A DNA stretch of 64,000 bases, taken from the NCBI GenBank assembly GCA_947095585.1, contig OX352762.1, positions 94,462,249-94,526,248 of the forward strand, read 5' to 3'. Source of the stretch: Nephrocerus scutellatus (taxonomy: Eukaryota > Arthropoda > Insecta > Diptera > Pipunculidae). Positions 1-10,989 of this stretch are shown here, piece by piece; position 1 is the stretch's first letter; each line of letters opens with the position of its first letter. The notes beneath the pieces were generated by a model. It made no database searches. It saw nothing but the letters and a program-made list of their open reading frames with translations, and was not told the origin of the DNA. A program made the translations under genes and the position numbers.

Positions 1-330
1 AGAGGGGCGTGCAGAAGGCGCGAAATTTCTGAATAGACTGCATCCACTTTTCAGTAAGATAAGCCATCAGGTCACCTGTAGAACGTTGCCTACGGAAACC
101 GTACTGCTGGTCACTAAGGATTTCACGTTATTCAAGGTATTGCATAAGTTTACGATTGATCAGCGTTTCCATGGCGCTGGAAAGTATGGATGTTAGCTCA
201 ATGGGTCGGTACGAGAATATAGATGCCGGTTCGAACTTTTTAGAAACAGGCTGGATAAAGGCTGTGTGGGAAGGTTATAGGCCCACTTAACCTGCAGTAA
301 AATGGAGGTGAAAATGTAAACTGTAAATGT
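1..330 (-). mobile_element. Jockey-type LINE fragment (RT, cut by window edge)
   Basis: On the minus strand this stretch reads as part of a non-LTR reverse transcriptase: a SYRPIELTS motif near base 215, then SDQQYGF and RSTGDL, with one stop codon between them. The same protein stretch occurs in the element at 7.7-9.4 kb, so both belong to one family. Only the N-terminal third of the RT is present and the fragment runs off the window start. No intact ORF remains. Confidence 0.7.
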
Positions 331-364
331 AACTTTAGACACATTTACAAACCAATTTTTATAA

Positions 365-2160
365 AATGTCCCGATTTCGACCCAATGTCATCCCTTAACT
401 CTAGACGTCTTTATCTACGCCATCCCTTTAGCGTAATCTTGGCCGGCCTCGCTCTCATGTCCCATAAATTCTACCGCAAATGGCTTTCCGAACAGGATCC
501 TCTTGTGCGAACTAGGTGTCCTGTACACCGGAGCCTACTCAGCTTAATTCTCTTCACGATTCGACATCGCGGTAACGCTTGTAAATTTCATCATTATAGA
601 GTCTCTGGAAGCGTCCTTCAGCACATACGTGGCCAACATTTCTCCGTAAGTCTTGAACGCGGCCAAGAGGTCAGAATGCTTTTTGCAAAGAACCCAAGTC
701 TCGGATTCATATGTAAGTACTGATATAACCATTGACTTAGACACCAGCAGCTTGGATGTTATGGTTAGACTCTTGCATTTGAAAAGTCTTGACAGACTAA
801 AGTAGGTTTTGGTAGCTTTAAGCAACCATGCGCGTATTTCTGATTCTAAGCTGTTATCGGCTGCTACGTTGACCAAGATAGTTAAAGGATAGCGCTACTT
901 CAAATTCGCGCTCCACTATTTGAATTGAGGGACCAATGATGGATCTTCTGCGCGCAGACGTGGCCACTATGTACTTTGTTTTGCTCTCATTTATGTGCAG
1001 CCCCAGATTTTGTGCCGCCTGCTCGATCTGGATGAAAGCTTCCTGTACAGCTCTTCGGTTTCTACCAACGATGTCAATATTGTCTGTCTAAGCTAGTACC
1101 TGAATGGACCTTTAGAGGATTGTTCCTCTTGCCGTTACGTCTGTCTTGGATCACTTTTTCCAACGCCAGGTTGAAGAGGACGCATGCCAGTCCATCCCCT
1201 TGTCGGATGGGCTTGATAGTGATCCGGATATTTTTAGTTGGCTTATAACATTGGTCATAATCAACCTACATAGTCGTGCCAGTTTATTTGGGATGCAGAA
1301 TTCTCTCATGGCTTTATAAAGTTCTACTCTGGCTATGCTGACATAGGCGGCTATAAAGTCTATAAAAAGATGGTGTAGTGAGTTTTGAAACTCTAGACAT
1401 TTTTCCATCACCTGCCTTATGGTGTAAATCTGATCAGTTGTTGATTTGCCCGTGATGAAGCCACAATGGTATGGCCCAATGATGACTTTAGCGTATGGGG
1501 CTATCCTGTCTTGAAGGATAGAGGAGAAAATCTTATACGCGGCACTCAACAACGTTATACCAAGATAATTGCAGCATTTTGTGATATCTCCCTTCTTATG
1601 TATGGGGCACAGGATGCCTCTTCGCCAGTCTTCTGGCATAGCTTCTTCATCCCATACTTGTACTATTATATCATGAAATGCTTGGTGTAATGTGGGGCCT
1701 CCTATTTTTATCACTTCCGCTGGGATCGCATCAGATCCCGGGGCCTAATTATTTTTGAGCCGATTTATCGCTCTGCTAACTTCGTCTATGCTTGGTGACG
1801 GCAGCATAGTATGATTTTCGTCCATTGGTGGAGCCTCCAATTCCTCAGTTAACTGGCCATTGAACAACTCATGAAAGTGCTCTTCACATCGCTCTAAGAT
1901 CGGCGATCAGATTTTTAAATTTGCCCCGCACGCGAAGGGTGCATAGCCGTTCATTTATTGCTTTAAAGCCGATAACGGTGTGTTTCATTCTTTTGCTGAC
2001 TAGAAACCACATCATATGTCACATTCTAATGTTTGTAAGATACCATTCCGCGTCCACCGCATCCCAAGGATTGCTGTTATATCAGCATTATATTTGGACA
2101 GGGTATCGCCTTACGACGGTAGTTTACCAAGCTGTCGAGGTTGTTCTAAAGCAAGCATAT
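365..2160 (-). mobile_element. RTE-like LINE, decayed, endonuclease largely deleted
   Basis: Read on the minus strand, the segment carries endonuclease start sequence (near 2100-1920), then jumps directly into the RT linker and fingers (1860-1150, with CPIHKKGD, GFITGKSTTDQIYTIRQ and a degraded FIDFIAAY block) and the RT C-terminus with FNYLGS-type thumb sequence lost to frameshifts (about 900-550). The 3' end near 365 matches the 3' region of the copy at 22 kb. Compared with the longer copy at 49.5-52.3 kb, about 1 kb between endonuclease and RT is missing at about 1900. The element is dead: several stops and frameshifts. The clade call (RTE-like) is from the IHKKGD and 3' simple-repeat tail style and is tentative. 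Confidence 0.75.
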
Positions 2161-2527
2161 AACCAGAATAATTAGGAAATGCATAACACTGTTAGGAAGC
2201 AATAAGAAACAATTTTGTAATTTGAAGGTATACTATATTTTAGTTATTTAACATTTTTGAAATACAGAGAAACTTACAAATTACTTTTTTACTGTTACAG
2301 CTATATGATCGGGTAATTTCTTTGATAATTACGAATAATCTTATGATTTATATAAACCATAAAAAAGATATTTAAATTGTTGACAAATAAACGAACAATC
2401 TCTTCATTATATAAAAAATTGTTTCAAAATTTTGTATATTTATATACACAAGTTAATAAACTACCGAAATATTGCCTTTTTGAGTACTTTTTAGTGCAAT
2501 ATTCGATGTCACTCGATCGTCCCACAA

Positions 2528-3157
2528 CTATTGACTATGTAGTAGTTTCGTGAAATCAGCGTAAGCCGATTCCAAATCAAATAGAAATTGGCGAACTTGC
2601 GAATCAGTTAGCTCATCCGATGCTTGCATTGCATTTAATGTTGACAGCCAGCCTTCTACCTTCGCCTTTGCTTCAAAATCAACGGGAATAAGTGAGAGAC
2701 GATTCATTGTATCGACAAGATCCTTAAGCTCAAAATGCAACTCGTCCATAGTTTTGATCTTAAGACGTAGCTTGTCCATTATAGTGATAAACAGCGAAAC
2801 AATGTCCGCAATGCATTTACTTGTGTTGCCTTTGTCGTCCTTAATAGTTATTGGACGATCCTCCTTGATGCGTTCCATGGCAGCAGGACAATCGAGGCGG
2901 AACTTTTTCACAAACGAATCTACAGAGGGGAATTCATCACTTTGCACCTGCTTAAACGCAACTTTATACTGAACCAAATACTTGGAACAAGCGGCAGTAT
3001 ACTCCTGCGGAGTGATGCAGTCACGAATATATGCCTTTTCAAGATTTTGCAAAGTGTTAATAAGAGCATATAGATCCGCCATGTTATCGTATTTTTCACG
3101 CTCACGGGCATTACGGAAAATTTTAACTTCTTCGTAAAGTTCTGGATTTTCTTGCAT
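2528..3157 (-). CDS. Vps28: Vacuolar protein sorting-associated protein 28 (ESCRT-I subunit)
   Basis: A complete single-exon ORF of 209 codons, starting [14 protein letters not shown] and ending LLHSQ. The whole length is recognisable as Vps28, whose animal orthologues are about 210 residues. Vps28 is a subunit of the ESCRT-I complex, which sorts ubiquitinated cargo into multivesicular endosomes and acts in membrane scission. Residues about 15-115 are the N-terminal region ([35 protein letters not shown]) that packs with Tsg101/Vps23 and Vps37 in the ESCRT-I head. Residues about 120-209 are the C-terminal four-helix bundle ([16 protein letters not shown] ... [15 protein letters not shown]) that contacts ESCRT-II in other species. 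The first methionine is the only one upstream of conserved sequence. No intron, stop or frameshift is seen; I infer it is functional. Confidence 0.96.
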   Translation of the reverse strand: MQENPELYEEVKIFRNAREREKYDNMADLYALINTLQNLEKAYIRDCITPQEYTAACSKYLVQYKVAFKQVQSDEFPSVDSFVKKFRLDCPAAMERIKEDRPITIKDDKGNTSKCIADIVSLFITIMDKLRLKIKTMDELHFELKDLVDTMNRLSLIPVDFEAKAKVEGWLSTLNAMQASDELTDSQVRQFLFDLESAYADFTKLLHSQ

Positions 3158-3159
3158 CT

Positions 3160-3770
3160 TGTAAAAAAATGTAATTTAATTTATATTTTATAGTGAACCA
3201 AAAGAATTAAATATCTATCAAAATTTCTTGATGTACAAGCAAATGCATAACAAATGTAACTTTAACTTGCAAATGTCAGAAGTCATTGTCAGGACAGCTG
3301 TCGGTTGAAAGATGACGAGTTCTTTCGAACTCATTGTTGCCAGATTAGGGGTTTTTTAATTAATATTGGGAATTTTTGTGAAGGGTTCAATTGACCATAA
3401 AAGAGATTTCATATCAAAAATAGAAGTTTTTTCAGGAAGACGGTTTTTTAATAACTATGAAGTCAAACACAATAAGTTAATTTTTTGATTTCATCCTAAG
3501 GCATCGGGATTGTGGTTGGATATTTGCTTTCAATTTCCGCAAAAATATTCAGGTGAGGTAAGATCAGAGGATTGTTAAGGCCAACCGATATATGGCAATA
3601 TTCAACAGTCGAAACTTTCTCGCAAAATACCCATCGTAACGTTAGTTGTATGACATTCCCAATTGCTTCAGTTTTTGCGATAAACGTATTTATATATACC
3701 TATTTTTGTAGGTATATGAACTTTTTTATTGTTTACCATGAACAAGAACTTATGATTTGTTTTTATGGAT
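3160..3770. other. Vps28 upstream intergenic sequence
   Basis: This holds the 5' flank of Vps28 (minus strand), presumably its promoter and 5' UTR. It is AT-rich. I see no ORF with recognisable coding content and no repeat shared with the rest of the window. Confidence 0.4.
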
Positions 3771-3771
3771 A

Positions 3772-3960
3772 TTAAATTCTCTATGTATTAACCTTGCTTG
3801 TCGGTGTGGTCATAAATGTTAAATCCAATTCCTAAAGCCCGATTATTTTCAAACTTAACGCATGTGTATCTTCGATGAGAAAACTTTTTATTAACATTTG
3901 GAACGTATCTGGTGCCAGGGCCAGGGCTCACTTATAATTTTTTTTTGTTTTTATTTTTCC
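3772..3960. repeat. Dispersed repeat A, single partial copy
   Basis: It begins TCTCTATGTATTAACC and contains AAAGCCCGATTATTTTCAAAC, then GCATGTGTATCTTCGATGAG. The same order of blocks occurs at 56.77-57.05 kb, and in several tandem monomers at 60.85-61.52 kb. It is therefore a dispersed repeat with a unique head and a roughly 115-bp repeatable body. Confidence 0.6.
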
Positions 3961-4123
3961 ATTAAAAATTAATATATATTGTTGTATTGTTATGTCCACT
4001 GTAGACAAAACAAAATCTATAACTTTATTTAACTTTAGCCAACAATGAACATAACTTAAGAAACAAGTGACAAACTCAATAAACAAACTCATTTAATTTA
4101 AAATGATTCTTGATCACACATAG

Positions 4124-4354
4124 AGTGTTTTTTTTATTTCTTTCTAAACATTCCGAATAATCTGAATATGTCATAAAAGGTTATTTTATTTATTCTTTGT
4201 ATTCTATTACTTCTTTGGCTATTCTTTTATTACTTAGAACGTATTCTTTTTTTTATACTACATCGATAGGTAGAATAAACGGAATATTCTTTGGTCAAGT
4301 GATTGATATTCTGTTCCTTCTATTCTTTCTATAGAATGAATCAAAGAAAACACT
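4124..4354. mobile_element. Possible MITE with AGTGTTTT ends
   Basis: The segment starts AGTGTTTTTTTTATTTC and ends GAATCAAAGAAAACACT, so its ends are imperfect inverted repeats of about 20 bp. The interior is rich in ATTCT/AGAAT words. I cannot see a clear target-site duplication. It may be a 231-bp MITE or chance AT-rich symmetry. Confidence 0.35.
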
Positions 4355-4985
4355 AATTGAGTTTAAAAAAATGAATAAAAATTACCTCCATACAAATTTA
4401 CAGGGTGATTCGGAACACATTATATTAAGTATATTATACCTAATTAGATTAAATAAAAATAAAAATAAAATGCAACAAGTGGAAATAATTTCCCTTACGA
4501 AATTTACGAGTAATTAGCAAACCCGAAGAAAAAAATTGTTACGAACCCGAAGGAGCTCAGTACTGTTGTTTCAACATTTTTAATGGGAACCATTTCTGAA
4601 ATTTTTGTATTTCCAAAAGTAGTAAAAGTCCAAGAAGACCGAATTGATTGTTTTCTTTTATGTAATTTATAAATAATAATAAATTATTATAATTAAAAAT
4701 TGCTAAAATGTGAAAAATTAATACAATTCAGTAAGAATGAAAAATTTTTTACTACGTTTTCTTGACCGTCTAAAGTATATTAGTATAGTTTTACTTCCAA
4801 AAAGCGACCCACGTTTTAAGTTATAGAAAAGGGTTGATAATACCGTCTTTTCTTTAAGTATGAAGTATTTATAAATGCATCTATAACAGCCTTGATGATA
4901 GTGAACCAGTCAAAGCAATTATTTAAAATTACAAGACGTAAGTACAAATAAGTATTTATTTTTAAAAACTTTTATTTAACTTGAT
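4355..4985. other. AT-rich intergenic stretch
   Basis: I see no coding sequence, RNA gene or repeat shared with other parts of the window. Confidence 0.4.
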
Positions 4986-4989
4986 TTGT

Positions 4990-5045
4990 CTGCCTGTTTT
5001 TTCTACTTCTTTGAGGTACTTTTTAACCAACTTTACTGACAAATA
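4990..5045 (-). repeat. Short piece of dispersed satellite B
   Basis: On the minus strand it reads GTTGGTTAAAAAGTACCTC followed by AAAGAAGTAGAAAAAAC. This is the core of the satellite monomer found in tandem at 27.7-28.0 and 29.8-30.2 kb (GGTGGTTAAAAAGGACCTC, then AAAGAAGTCGAAAA). Confidence 0.5.
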
Positions 5046-5090
5046 TTCCTGAAATTTCCTTAGTTCGCTTTGTAAAAAAATTTAATTTTA

Positions 5091-5195
5091 GGGTGCTCCT
5101 AAATGGAAAACTTTAAACTTACGAGTACAAGATTGTATGGATTTCCAACAAAACAAGTATTTTTTTGTCTTAAGTTTTCCATTGTGTAAGCGCCC
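5091..5195. mobile_element. 105-bp palindromic MITE (family C)
   Basis: Ends are inverted repeats: GGGTGCTCCTAAATGGAAAA on the left and, reversed, GGGCGCTTACACAATGGAAAA on the right. It is flanked by TTA on both sides, which fits a 3-bp target-site duplication. A second copy, split by a LINE, is at 42605-45001. It has no coding capacity. Confidence 0.65.
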
Positions 5196-5219
5196 TTACT
5201 TAGTAAAAAGTAACATTAA

Positions 5220-6415
5220 GGCCCGATTTTAAGAAATAATCCTGGGATTAATCGTCGTTTGCATTTTATGAACGACGATAAACAAGAAAATTAATCGTCA
5301 GATTTTTTTATCCTTCAAATTGTAGTTGTTCATTTTGAAGTGCTGCCATTTCAATTTACAAATCGCTTGAATGTGTCGAGTGCCAGTTAAGATATTTTGT
5401 TATTTGATTTTTATACAAATAAAATAAACCAATTCAGAAAAAAAATTGTCAAAATGGATTCAAAAAGAAGAAAACTGAGTACAGAAGAAATGGAAAGTTT
5501 GTTTAGTATTGTAAAAAAACACAAAAATGTAGTAACTTCCAAAAAAACGTTAGTTATGAAATGTTACCCCCGTATTAATAAAAAACCACTATCCGCCCGT
5601 AAACACACGTGTTAGCGAGCAAACGGATAGAGAACTTGTCCGTTTGATAACTTTTCCTATTAATAAAGGTATTATATCTCTGTGTCAGGTATCCGCTTTT
5701 TATCACTTAAAGCACGGTAACACTTCACCAAGTTGTACTAAAATTCGAGTAAATCGGTTATATTCTATAAGCTGACACTGACAAAAGCTTGTTATTGTCG
5801 AAAGTTTGTTATTAAATTTAATTTGGTATTGTTATTCACAATGGAAGGACCGCCGGAAAAAAAGGAACAGAAAATTGGAGCACAGCTGTCAAGGTAGGAG
5901 TATCAAAAAGATTTGAGTTACATTTATCTCGTTTTTTCATATATTTCTATCTTCACCAAAGGTCAAATTGAAAAATTTAGTTGCGGAGAACATATCAATT
6001 ATCGAAAACAAAAATGTAGATACAAATACCAACAAGTCCAAAAAGGATTGCTGGGAATCCATATTGACTTCGTAAGTAACAAAAGCTAAAATGTATGTAT
6101 TCAATAACATGTTTTTACAAAACAACTTGTATTTGTAGATTCAACGCAGATAGTAATGTCCCTCGTGAATTCTCCAACTGCAGTTAAATGGCGAGGGATG
6201 AAATTAAAAACAAAAAGGATGGATTCCAATTATAGAAAGGAAGTTCAGGGCACTGGTGGTGGCCCACCACCATGTTGCTATAAAACCGTGCATTAATTAT
6301 TATCGTTATATTATTTATGGTAGTTCATAAAATCGATAAAAAAAAAATCCTTGGTTGAAGATTAATCTATACTCTCGGATTTTGTTTTATTTATCCTCGT
6401 TCATAAAATTGGGCC
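5220..6415 (+). mobile_element. Harbinger-type DNA transposon, non-autonomous or decayed
   Basis: Both ends start GGCCC(G/A)ATTTTA when read inward, and the element is flanked by TAA on each side (5217-5219 and 6416-6418), the TWA target duplication expected for PIF/Harbinger. The motif TTTATGAACGA(C/G)GATAAA recurs as a subterminal inverted repeat (about 5264 and 6384-6404). Inside are a short ORF (from 5454, MDSKRRKLSTEEMESLFSIV) and a spliced Myb/SANT-like gene remnant. Harbinger elements classically carry a nuclease gene plus a Myb/SANT gene; no nuclease is visible here. Confidence 0.7.
5840..6290 (+). pseudogene. Myb/SANT (zeste-like) DNA-binding protein remnant
   Basis: Three coding blocks are separated by probable introns. 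Block 1 (from the ATG at 5840) ends at GTCAAG|GTAGGA near 5892. Block 2 (about 5961-6070) reads LVAENISIIENK, then DTNTNKSKKDCWESILTS and a GTAAGT donor. Block 3 (from 6140, after TTTGTAG) reads FNADSNVPR, then, after a one-base frameshift, WRGMKLKTKRM and GTGGGPPP. The order (helix, IIENK, W, FNA, KL.., TGGGPP) is the zeste-like Myb/SANT domain, which binds DNA and in Harbinger elements helps the transposase reach the transposon ends. The frameshift near 6165 and loss of the C-terminus indicate a dead copy. Confidence 0.6.
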
Positions 6416-6825
6416 TAAGAGCCAAGACCAAACAATAGCAATAGTCAATTAGTAAGTAGAGGATAAAACATATTAAACTTGCCAGTTCATTTCTGAAATT
6501 ATAATTTGCAAGCAAGTTCGCAAGTCCTAATTTTTAAATTATTCTGTGGAGAGGAGACATTTTTTATATTAGTGGATACAATCCGATCCATTTAGACAGC
6601 ACTCTGCGCTTCTCAGCTCACTATGTGGATAGTTGTAATTCAGTCTTAAGACTTAATTAATACTTATTAACGAAAGAGCTCGTGTTGTATAATATAATTT
6701 CAAAATAAAATTTATTATTCAAATTAAATACATTGTTTATCTTAACATAAAGAAAGTTACTTCTATATAACGTGGATTGTGTTTATTTTTTTATAATTTA
6801 AAATGTCCATTAATGGGATACTCAT
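6416..6825. other. Unassigned AT-rich stretch
   Basis: No coding sequence or shared repeat is seen between the Harbinger element and the gag remnant. Confidence 0.35.
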
Positions 6826-7260
6826 CCAGAATCAAGAAAGGCATTTTAAAACCACCTACGTTTGATGGTGATACTGAATTTAATTAAATAAATGCTCTAA
6901 TACTTGCGCTAAGGGGAAAGGCAGCAAATGTGCTACAGATGTTTCCAGACGCAGAGATGAAAGAACCCTTAAAATGTTTGATTTGCGGTTCGGACACTCT
7001 CATACCCAATAGTTATGCAAAATGCAGCTGCACAATAAGAGACAACAGCACAGAGAATGTCTTCTAAGCGGATGTAGTAGACGAACTAGCCTTTTTTATT
7101 TAAGCTTTTATTAAAGCTTTATTTAAGGACAACAGCCAGAGGAAATCGATGTCTAAAGTATTATTATCGGTATTGGATTATGAAGCAGCTAAAGCTAGTT
7201 TGTCTTCGGATTTCGTTAGACATATTCGAAACAACAGAAATAGCAGAGCCAGTTCTTCAT
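6826..7260 (+). pseudogene. LTR-retrotransposon gag-like remnant
   Basis: The plus strand reads ILKPPTFDGDTEFN, a stop, then ALILALRGKAANVLQMFPD. A PP.FDG motif followed by ALRG.A..VLQ is typical of gypsy-like Gag capsids, but about 20 residues between them are missing. The following sequence is broken by stops. I see no LTRs. This is a degenerate scrap and the assignment is tentative. Confidence 0.4.
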
Positions 7261-7699
7261 TAATGTCCTTTAATTTAATTTAACTTCACCAGAATGTGAC
7301 TTAACGTTAGTCACATCTGACATATTATATTCATTTTAATAGATTGTGCGCATCTATATCAGGGCTGCAAACATCTCTCACTCGATAAGGCTCAATGCTC
7401 CACAACAAAATCGTCCAAGTATCTTGATGTACGACGGACCGTCGTCGGCACAACACAAAAGGTCGCAAGAAACTAGGCCTTTGTCCGCGACGGTTCTGTA
7501 TTATGTCTTCAGAATCCCTACCTTCAATAACACTCTCCCCATACTAAATTTCACCACCACCGTATATTTTAATTTCGTCTTCATTTTGGTTTCAAGCCAC
7601 TTTAGGTGCCTGTGCTTTATCGCTTATCGTGGGCTCAAGAGCCTAAGGGCTCTCATATTTTTTTTTAAAGGTACACACGTTAAAGGGATTTGCACCCTT

Positions 7700-9390
7700 A
7701 TAATGCTTAGCACAGCGTGGGCGTTAGGAAATTAGGGAGAGGAAAAGATGAGATGTCTATGCACGTGTGCCTTAAATGACTGCAAATCATACAAATGCGG
7801 AAACACAGAATCAGGCAATTTATTCCACATAACTATTGTGCGGCTAAAGAAGCTAAAGAAGGAATCTCTGAATTGGTTAGTCCGTCTGAAGATAGGCTAA
7901 GTGGTGCATCCGTGGGCTCGAGTTAAGGCATGGGTATTACGGATGGGTTCGAGAATGGGATCGGTGCATCTGGATATTTCTTTTAAACACCGCTTATGGA
8001 AAAAGCGACAAACAGTGACAAGAAGGAAACATTCCTACGATGTTTAATAGATTCGATTGTTTTCGCGATATTTACGTCTCCAATAAGTTTTAACGCGCGG
8101 TTCTGATTTTTGTCGAGAAGATGGAATATGGTCTTGGGAGCACCTGCCCAGACAATAAAGTTATGGGTAGTATACGCCTTGTAAATATCTGGCTACTGAA
8201 GGAGTGAAGTACATCTTGCACCATTTTACGAAACCTATAAATCTCGCAGCTTTCTTGGCGATGGCAAATATGTGGTCGTTCCAACAAAGCTTGTTGTTGA
8301 CGCACATACCGTGAATTGAGAGTTTTTCAGTTTCTTTGATGCAAGATCCATTCATGGATAAAGGTTGAGGGTTTAAATTACGACAGAAGACAGCATTGGG
8401 TTTTAGAAGCGTTAAGTTCAACTCTATTATGTGGTCACCACCTTGTTATGCTGTCAAGGTAAGAATATAACTTGCTTAACATACGTTGTTGTTCAAGTTC
8501 AACTTGGGATGAAGAGGAACGTGCAGAAAGCGCGAACTCATATGAAAAGCTAAGAGTGCTGTCGCCAGCGAAAGAATGAATCGGATTAGAAGTAGCTGAT
8601 GATTAATGAAAATGAGAAAGATAAAACAGAGCCTTGAGGAACACCGGAGTTTATGCGGTGAACATTGGATTTGAAACCGTCCAATACGACCTTTATTGAA
8701 CGGCCAGAAAGGTAGTTACTAGTGCAATCAAGCAGGGCCTTATCAATTCCATAGGCATTCATTTTCGACAAAAGGGTTTGATCAAGGGCAACAACTTGGC
8801 TTTCACCAAATTTGTGAATGACGTTCCATTTTTCAGTGAGATCAGGTCACCTATAGAACGCTGCTTACAAAAACCGTACTGCTGGTCGCTAAGGATTTCA
8901 TGTGATTCAAGGTATGGCATAAGCTTACGTTTGATCAGCGTTTCCATGATGTTAAGGCAATTGGTCGGTACGAGGAAAGAGATGACGGTTACCTTTTTTA
9001 GGAACATGCTGGATAAATGTTGTTTTCCAATTCCTTGGGACGACTCCAAAAGAATAAGAGAAATGGAAAAGGCTGCGCAGTGGCAATGCCAATTTTGAAG
9101 AACACCTCTTCAAAACTATAGCGGGAATACGGGAATGAATGTTGAGATCATTTAATACCTAGCCACTTGACGAGTACTAAAGTAAATCTGTCCCATAGAG
9201 GATTCGACTGTTGCAAGTACCGGCGGCGACAACGCGCTATCTGGTAGCGTGGAGATAGCTGCGAAATGTGAAGCAAGCACATTCACCTTGTCTATAGAAC
9301 TTACAGGTGTAATGTCATTGGGAATGAGCGTTGGAATTGAAGACGAGGCAGTATTTTAAATTCGTTTCACGAATGACCAAAAGTGTTTAC
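7700..9390 (-). mobile_element. Jockey-type LINE, 5'-truncated and decayed
   Basis: Reading from 9390 downward on the minus strand: the pre-RT linker (SFVKRI..., IPNDITPVSSIDKVNVLASHF), the RT fingers (TNCLNIMETLIKRKLM, SDQQYGFCKQRS), palm (FVVLDGFKS region, NSGVPQGSVLS), thumb (HGMCVNNKLCWNDHI, AARFIGFVKWCKMYF) and a C-terminal block (RSHSRTHP) near 7930. There is no endonuclease, so the 5' end is lost at about 9390, only 45 bp before the tRNA gene. Multiple frameshifts and stops make it non-functional. The same family supplies the fragment at 1-330. Confidence 0.75.
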
Positions 9391-9435
9391 TTCCTTTGGG
9401 AAATTAAATTTAAATTTATCCGCTGTATCCAACAA

Positions 9436-9507
9436 GGCTCAATGGTCTAGGGGTATGATTCTCGCTTTGGGTGCGAGAGGTCCCGGGTTCAAATCCCGGT
9501 TGAGCCC
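9436..9507 (+). tRNA. tRNA-Pro (TGG)
   Basis: A complete 72-nt cloverleaf. The acceptor stem GGCTCAA pairs with TTGAGCC and is followed by discriminator C. The anticodon arm CTCGC-TTTGGGT-GCGAG gives anticodon TGG, reading proline CCA codons. The T arm CCCGG-GTTCAAAT-CCCGG contains the B box, and TGGTCTAGGGG is the A box in the D arm. There is no intron. A T-rich Pol III terminator follows at once. All stems are perfect, so the gene is probably functional. Confidence 0.95.
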
Positions 9508-9511
9508 TGAG

Positions 9512-9523
9512 TTTTCTTTTTTT
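9512..9523 (+). terminator. RNA polymerase III terminator of tRNA-Pro
   Basis: TTTT, a C, then seven T begin 5 bases after the tRNA 3' end, the usual Pol III stop signal on the coding strand. Confidence 0.7.
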
Positions 9524-9539
9524 AGATATGGGTATACAT

Positions 9540-10066
9540 CGAAAATAAAACTGTATTTATTTTTTGTTTAATTGGTGCAGAAATTCGTACTAGACGCCCT
9601 TATATGGCTGAAATTCGACCGTAATTCATTAAATTTTTAAGTTTGAACGATGTTTTGTCAAAGAGTGAAATAAGAGTGAAATAACGCCGGCTTTATTTCG
9701 CATGCGTTTGCATTTTTCAGCGTTTATAGTGGAATTCAGTATACTTTAGGCGCATATTTTGAATTCTTTCTCTCGCTTCAAACTCGCTTCGCATATATTT
9801 TTATTTTTCAGCGTTTATAGTAGAAATGTCGTTTGTTGTCGACGGCAACATACGCATTGACAAGTTGTCACAACATTCTGTCACTTGGTTATTATAGAAC
9901 TTAAATTTATTGCTGTTGGGTTTTTTTATACTATTGAAGTAGTTCTTGAGTCAGTTTGATAAGTTTCTGGTAGATATTATCATTAAGGTAGTTTCGGTAG
10001 TTTAATGTTCAGATCCATCTATTCGTTTAATATCGAAGTAATACTGAGTGTAATAATTCATAAAAT
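9540..10066. other. Intergenic stretch between tRNA-Pro and slv
   Basis: It holds the 3' flank of slv. A direct repeat, TTTTTCAGCGTTTATAGT, occurs twice about 90 bp apart (near 9713 and 9805). No coding sequence is seen. Confidence 0.4.
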
Positions 10067-10989
10067 TTAAAACTCTACAATCTGACCGACAAGTTTATAT
10101 CCTTGACCAGAAAAGCTTTTCGGCGGGTAGCAAACGAATAAGCTAAGCTGAAGCAATGATAATAAAGAACCCAAAAAATTTGGAATCTGCAAGTAGAAAA
10201 GAACATTATTAATGTTTTACAGAGAATACCCACGCTGACCTGTATAAATGTGTCTTCAATAATCACTCCGTATATTAACCACTGCAAGGATACTATAAAC
10301 GACATAACTATCATAGGAAATGGCAAACTCTCAGAGTTTTTAACTCTTATTACATGAAAAAGCATTACTAACGGAGCGCCGAAGAAGCAGACAGTGATGA
10401 CACAGCAGAGTATTCCTGTGAAACATAAAGAAACATTTTTTTATTATTTTTTTATAAAGAGGCTGGCAGCGGCAGTGACTCACCCATAACTTGAATGGAT
10501 TTATCAATATCCATACCATATCCGGTGTAAAAAATCGCCATTACAAGTATGGACAATAGAAAGAAAAACTGTCGTGTATACAGTTTTTTGTTTACTGTAA
10601 ATATATAATAAACCAAACTGTATGCAAACATAAGTGCAACTCCAATTATGTTGACGATGATGACACTTCGTTCGTTTGTAAACATGCCATAGCGAAGCCA
10701 AAGACTACAGCTGTTGAAAGAAATTTGTGATAGAAATTGAAAAATTCTTTCTCCCACAGAACTTACGATAAAAATCCACAAATAAAAGGGAATCCCGACG
10801 ATTCACCGGTACTTTTCTTTTGAACGAATTTCCGACAGACTATGCTAATGGGTAAATTAAAAATTTCCAACGTAGAAAACCACTACAGCTAATAAATAAA
10901 ACACAAACTTACGCTCCCGACAAAAACTGAAGAACTGTTGTTATAACCGCTGATGTCTCTAGCAACGAATCGTACGAAGATAGAGACAT
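10067..10989 (-). CDS. slv: Sugar transporter SWEET1 (MtN3/saliva family)
   Basis: Five exons, joined by hand: 10989-10913, 10844-10767, 10710-10484, 10415-10240 and 10186-10067. All introns are GT-AG and short (53-68 bp), phases match, and the joined frame is 225 codons plus stop, the usual SWEET length. SWEETs are seven-helix membrane uniporters that move mono- or disaccharides down their gradient. The first MtN3 repeat spans exons 1-3 ([29 protein letters not shown]). The second spans exons 4-5 ([45 protein letters not shown]). The start [15 protein letters not shown] is the only in-frame methionine before helix 1. The gene is divergent from the GLUT-type transporter downstream on the plus strand. 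No damage is seen. Symbol follows the fly orthologue. Confidence 0.95.

Noticed and set aside
385..723. Plus-strand 112-codon ORF
   Set aside because: It is antisense to the RTE-like LINE and carries no motif; the minus strand explains the sequence.
7346..7735. Plus-strand 129-codon ORF
   Set aside because: It lies at the 3' side of a minus-strand LINE, has low-complexity hydrophobic content and no recognisable domain.
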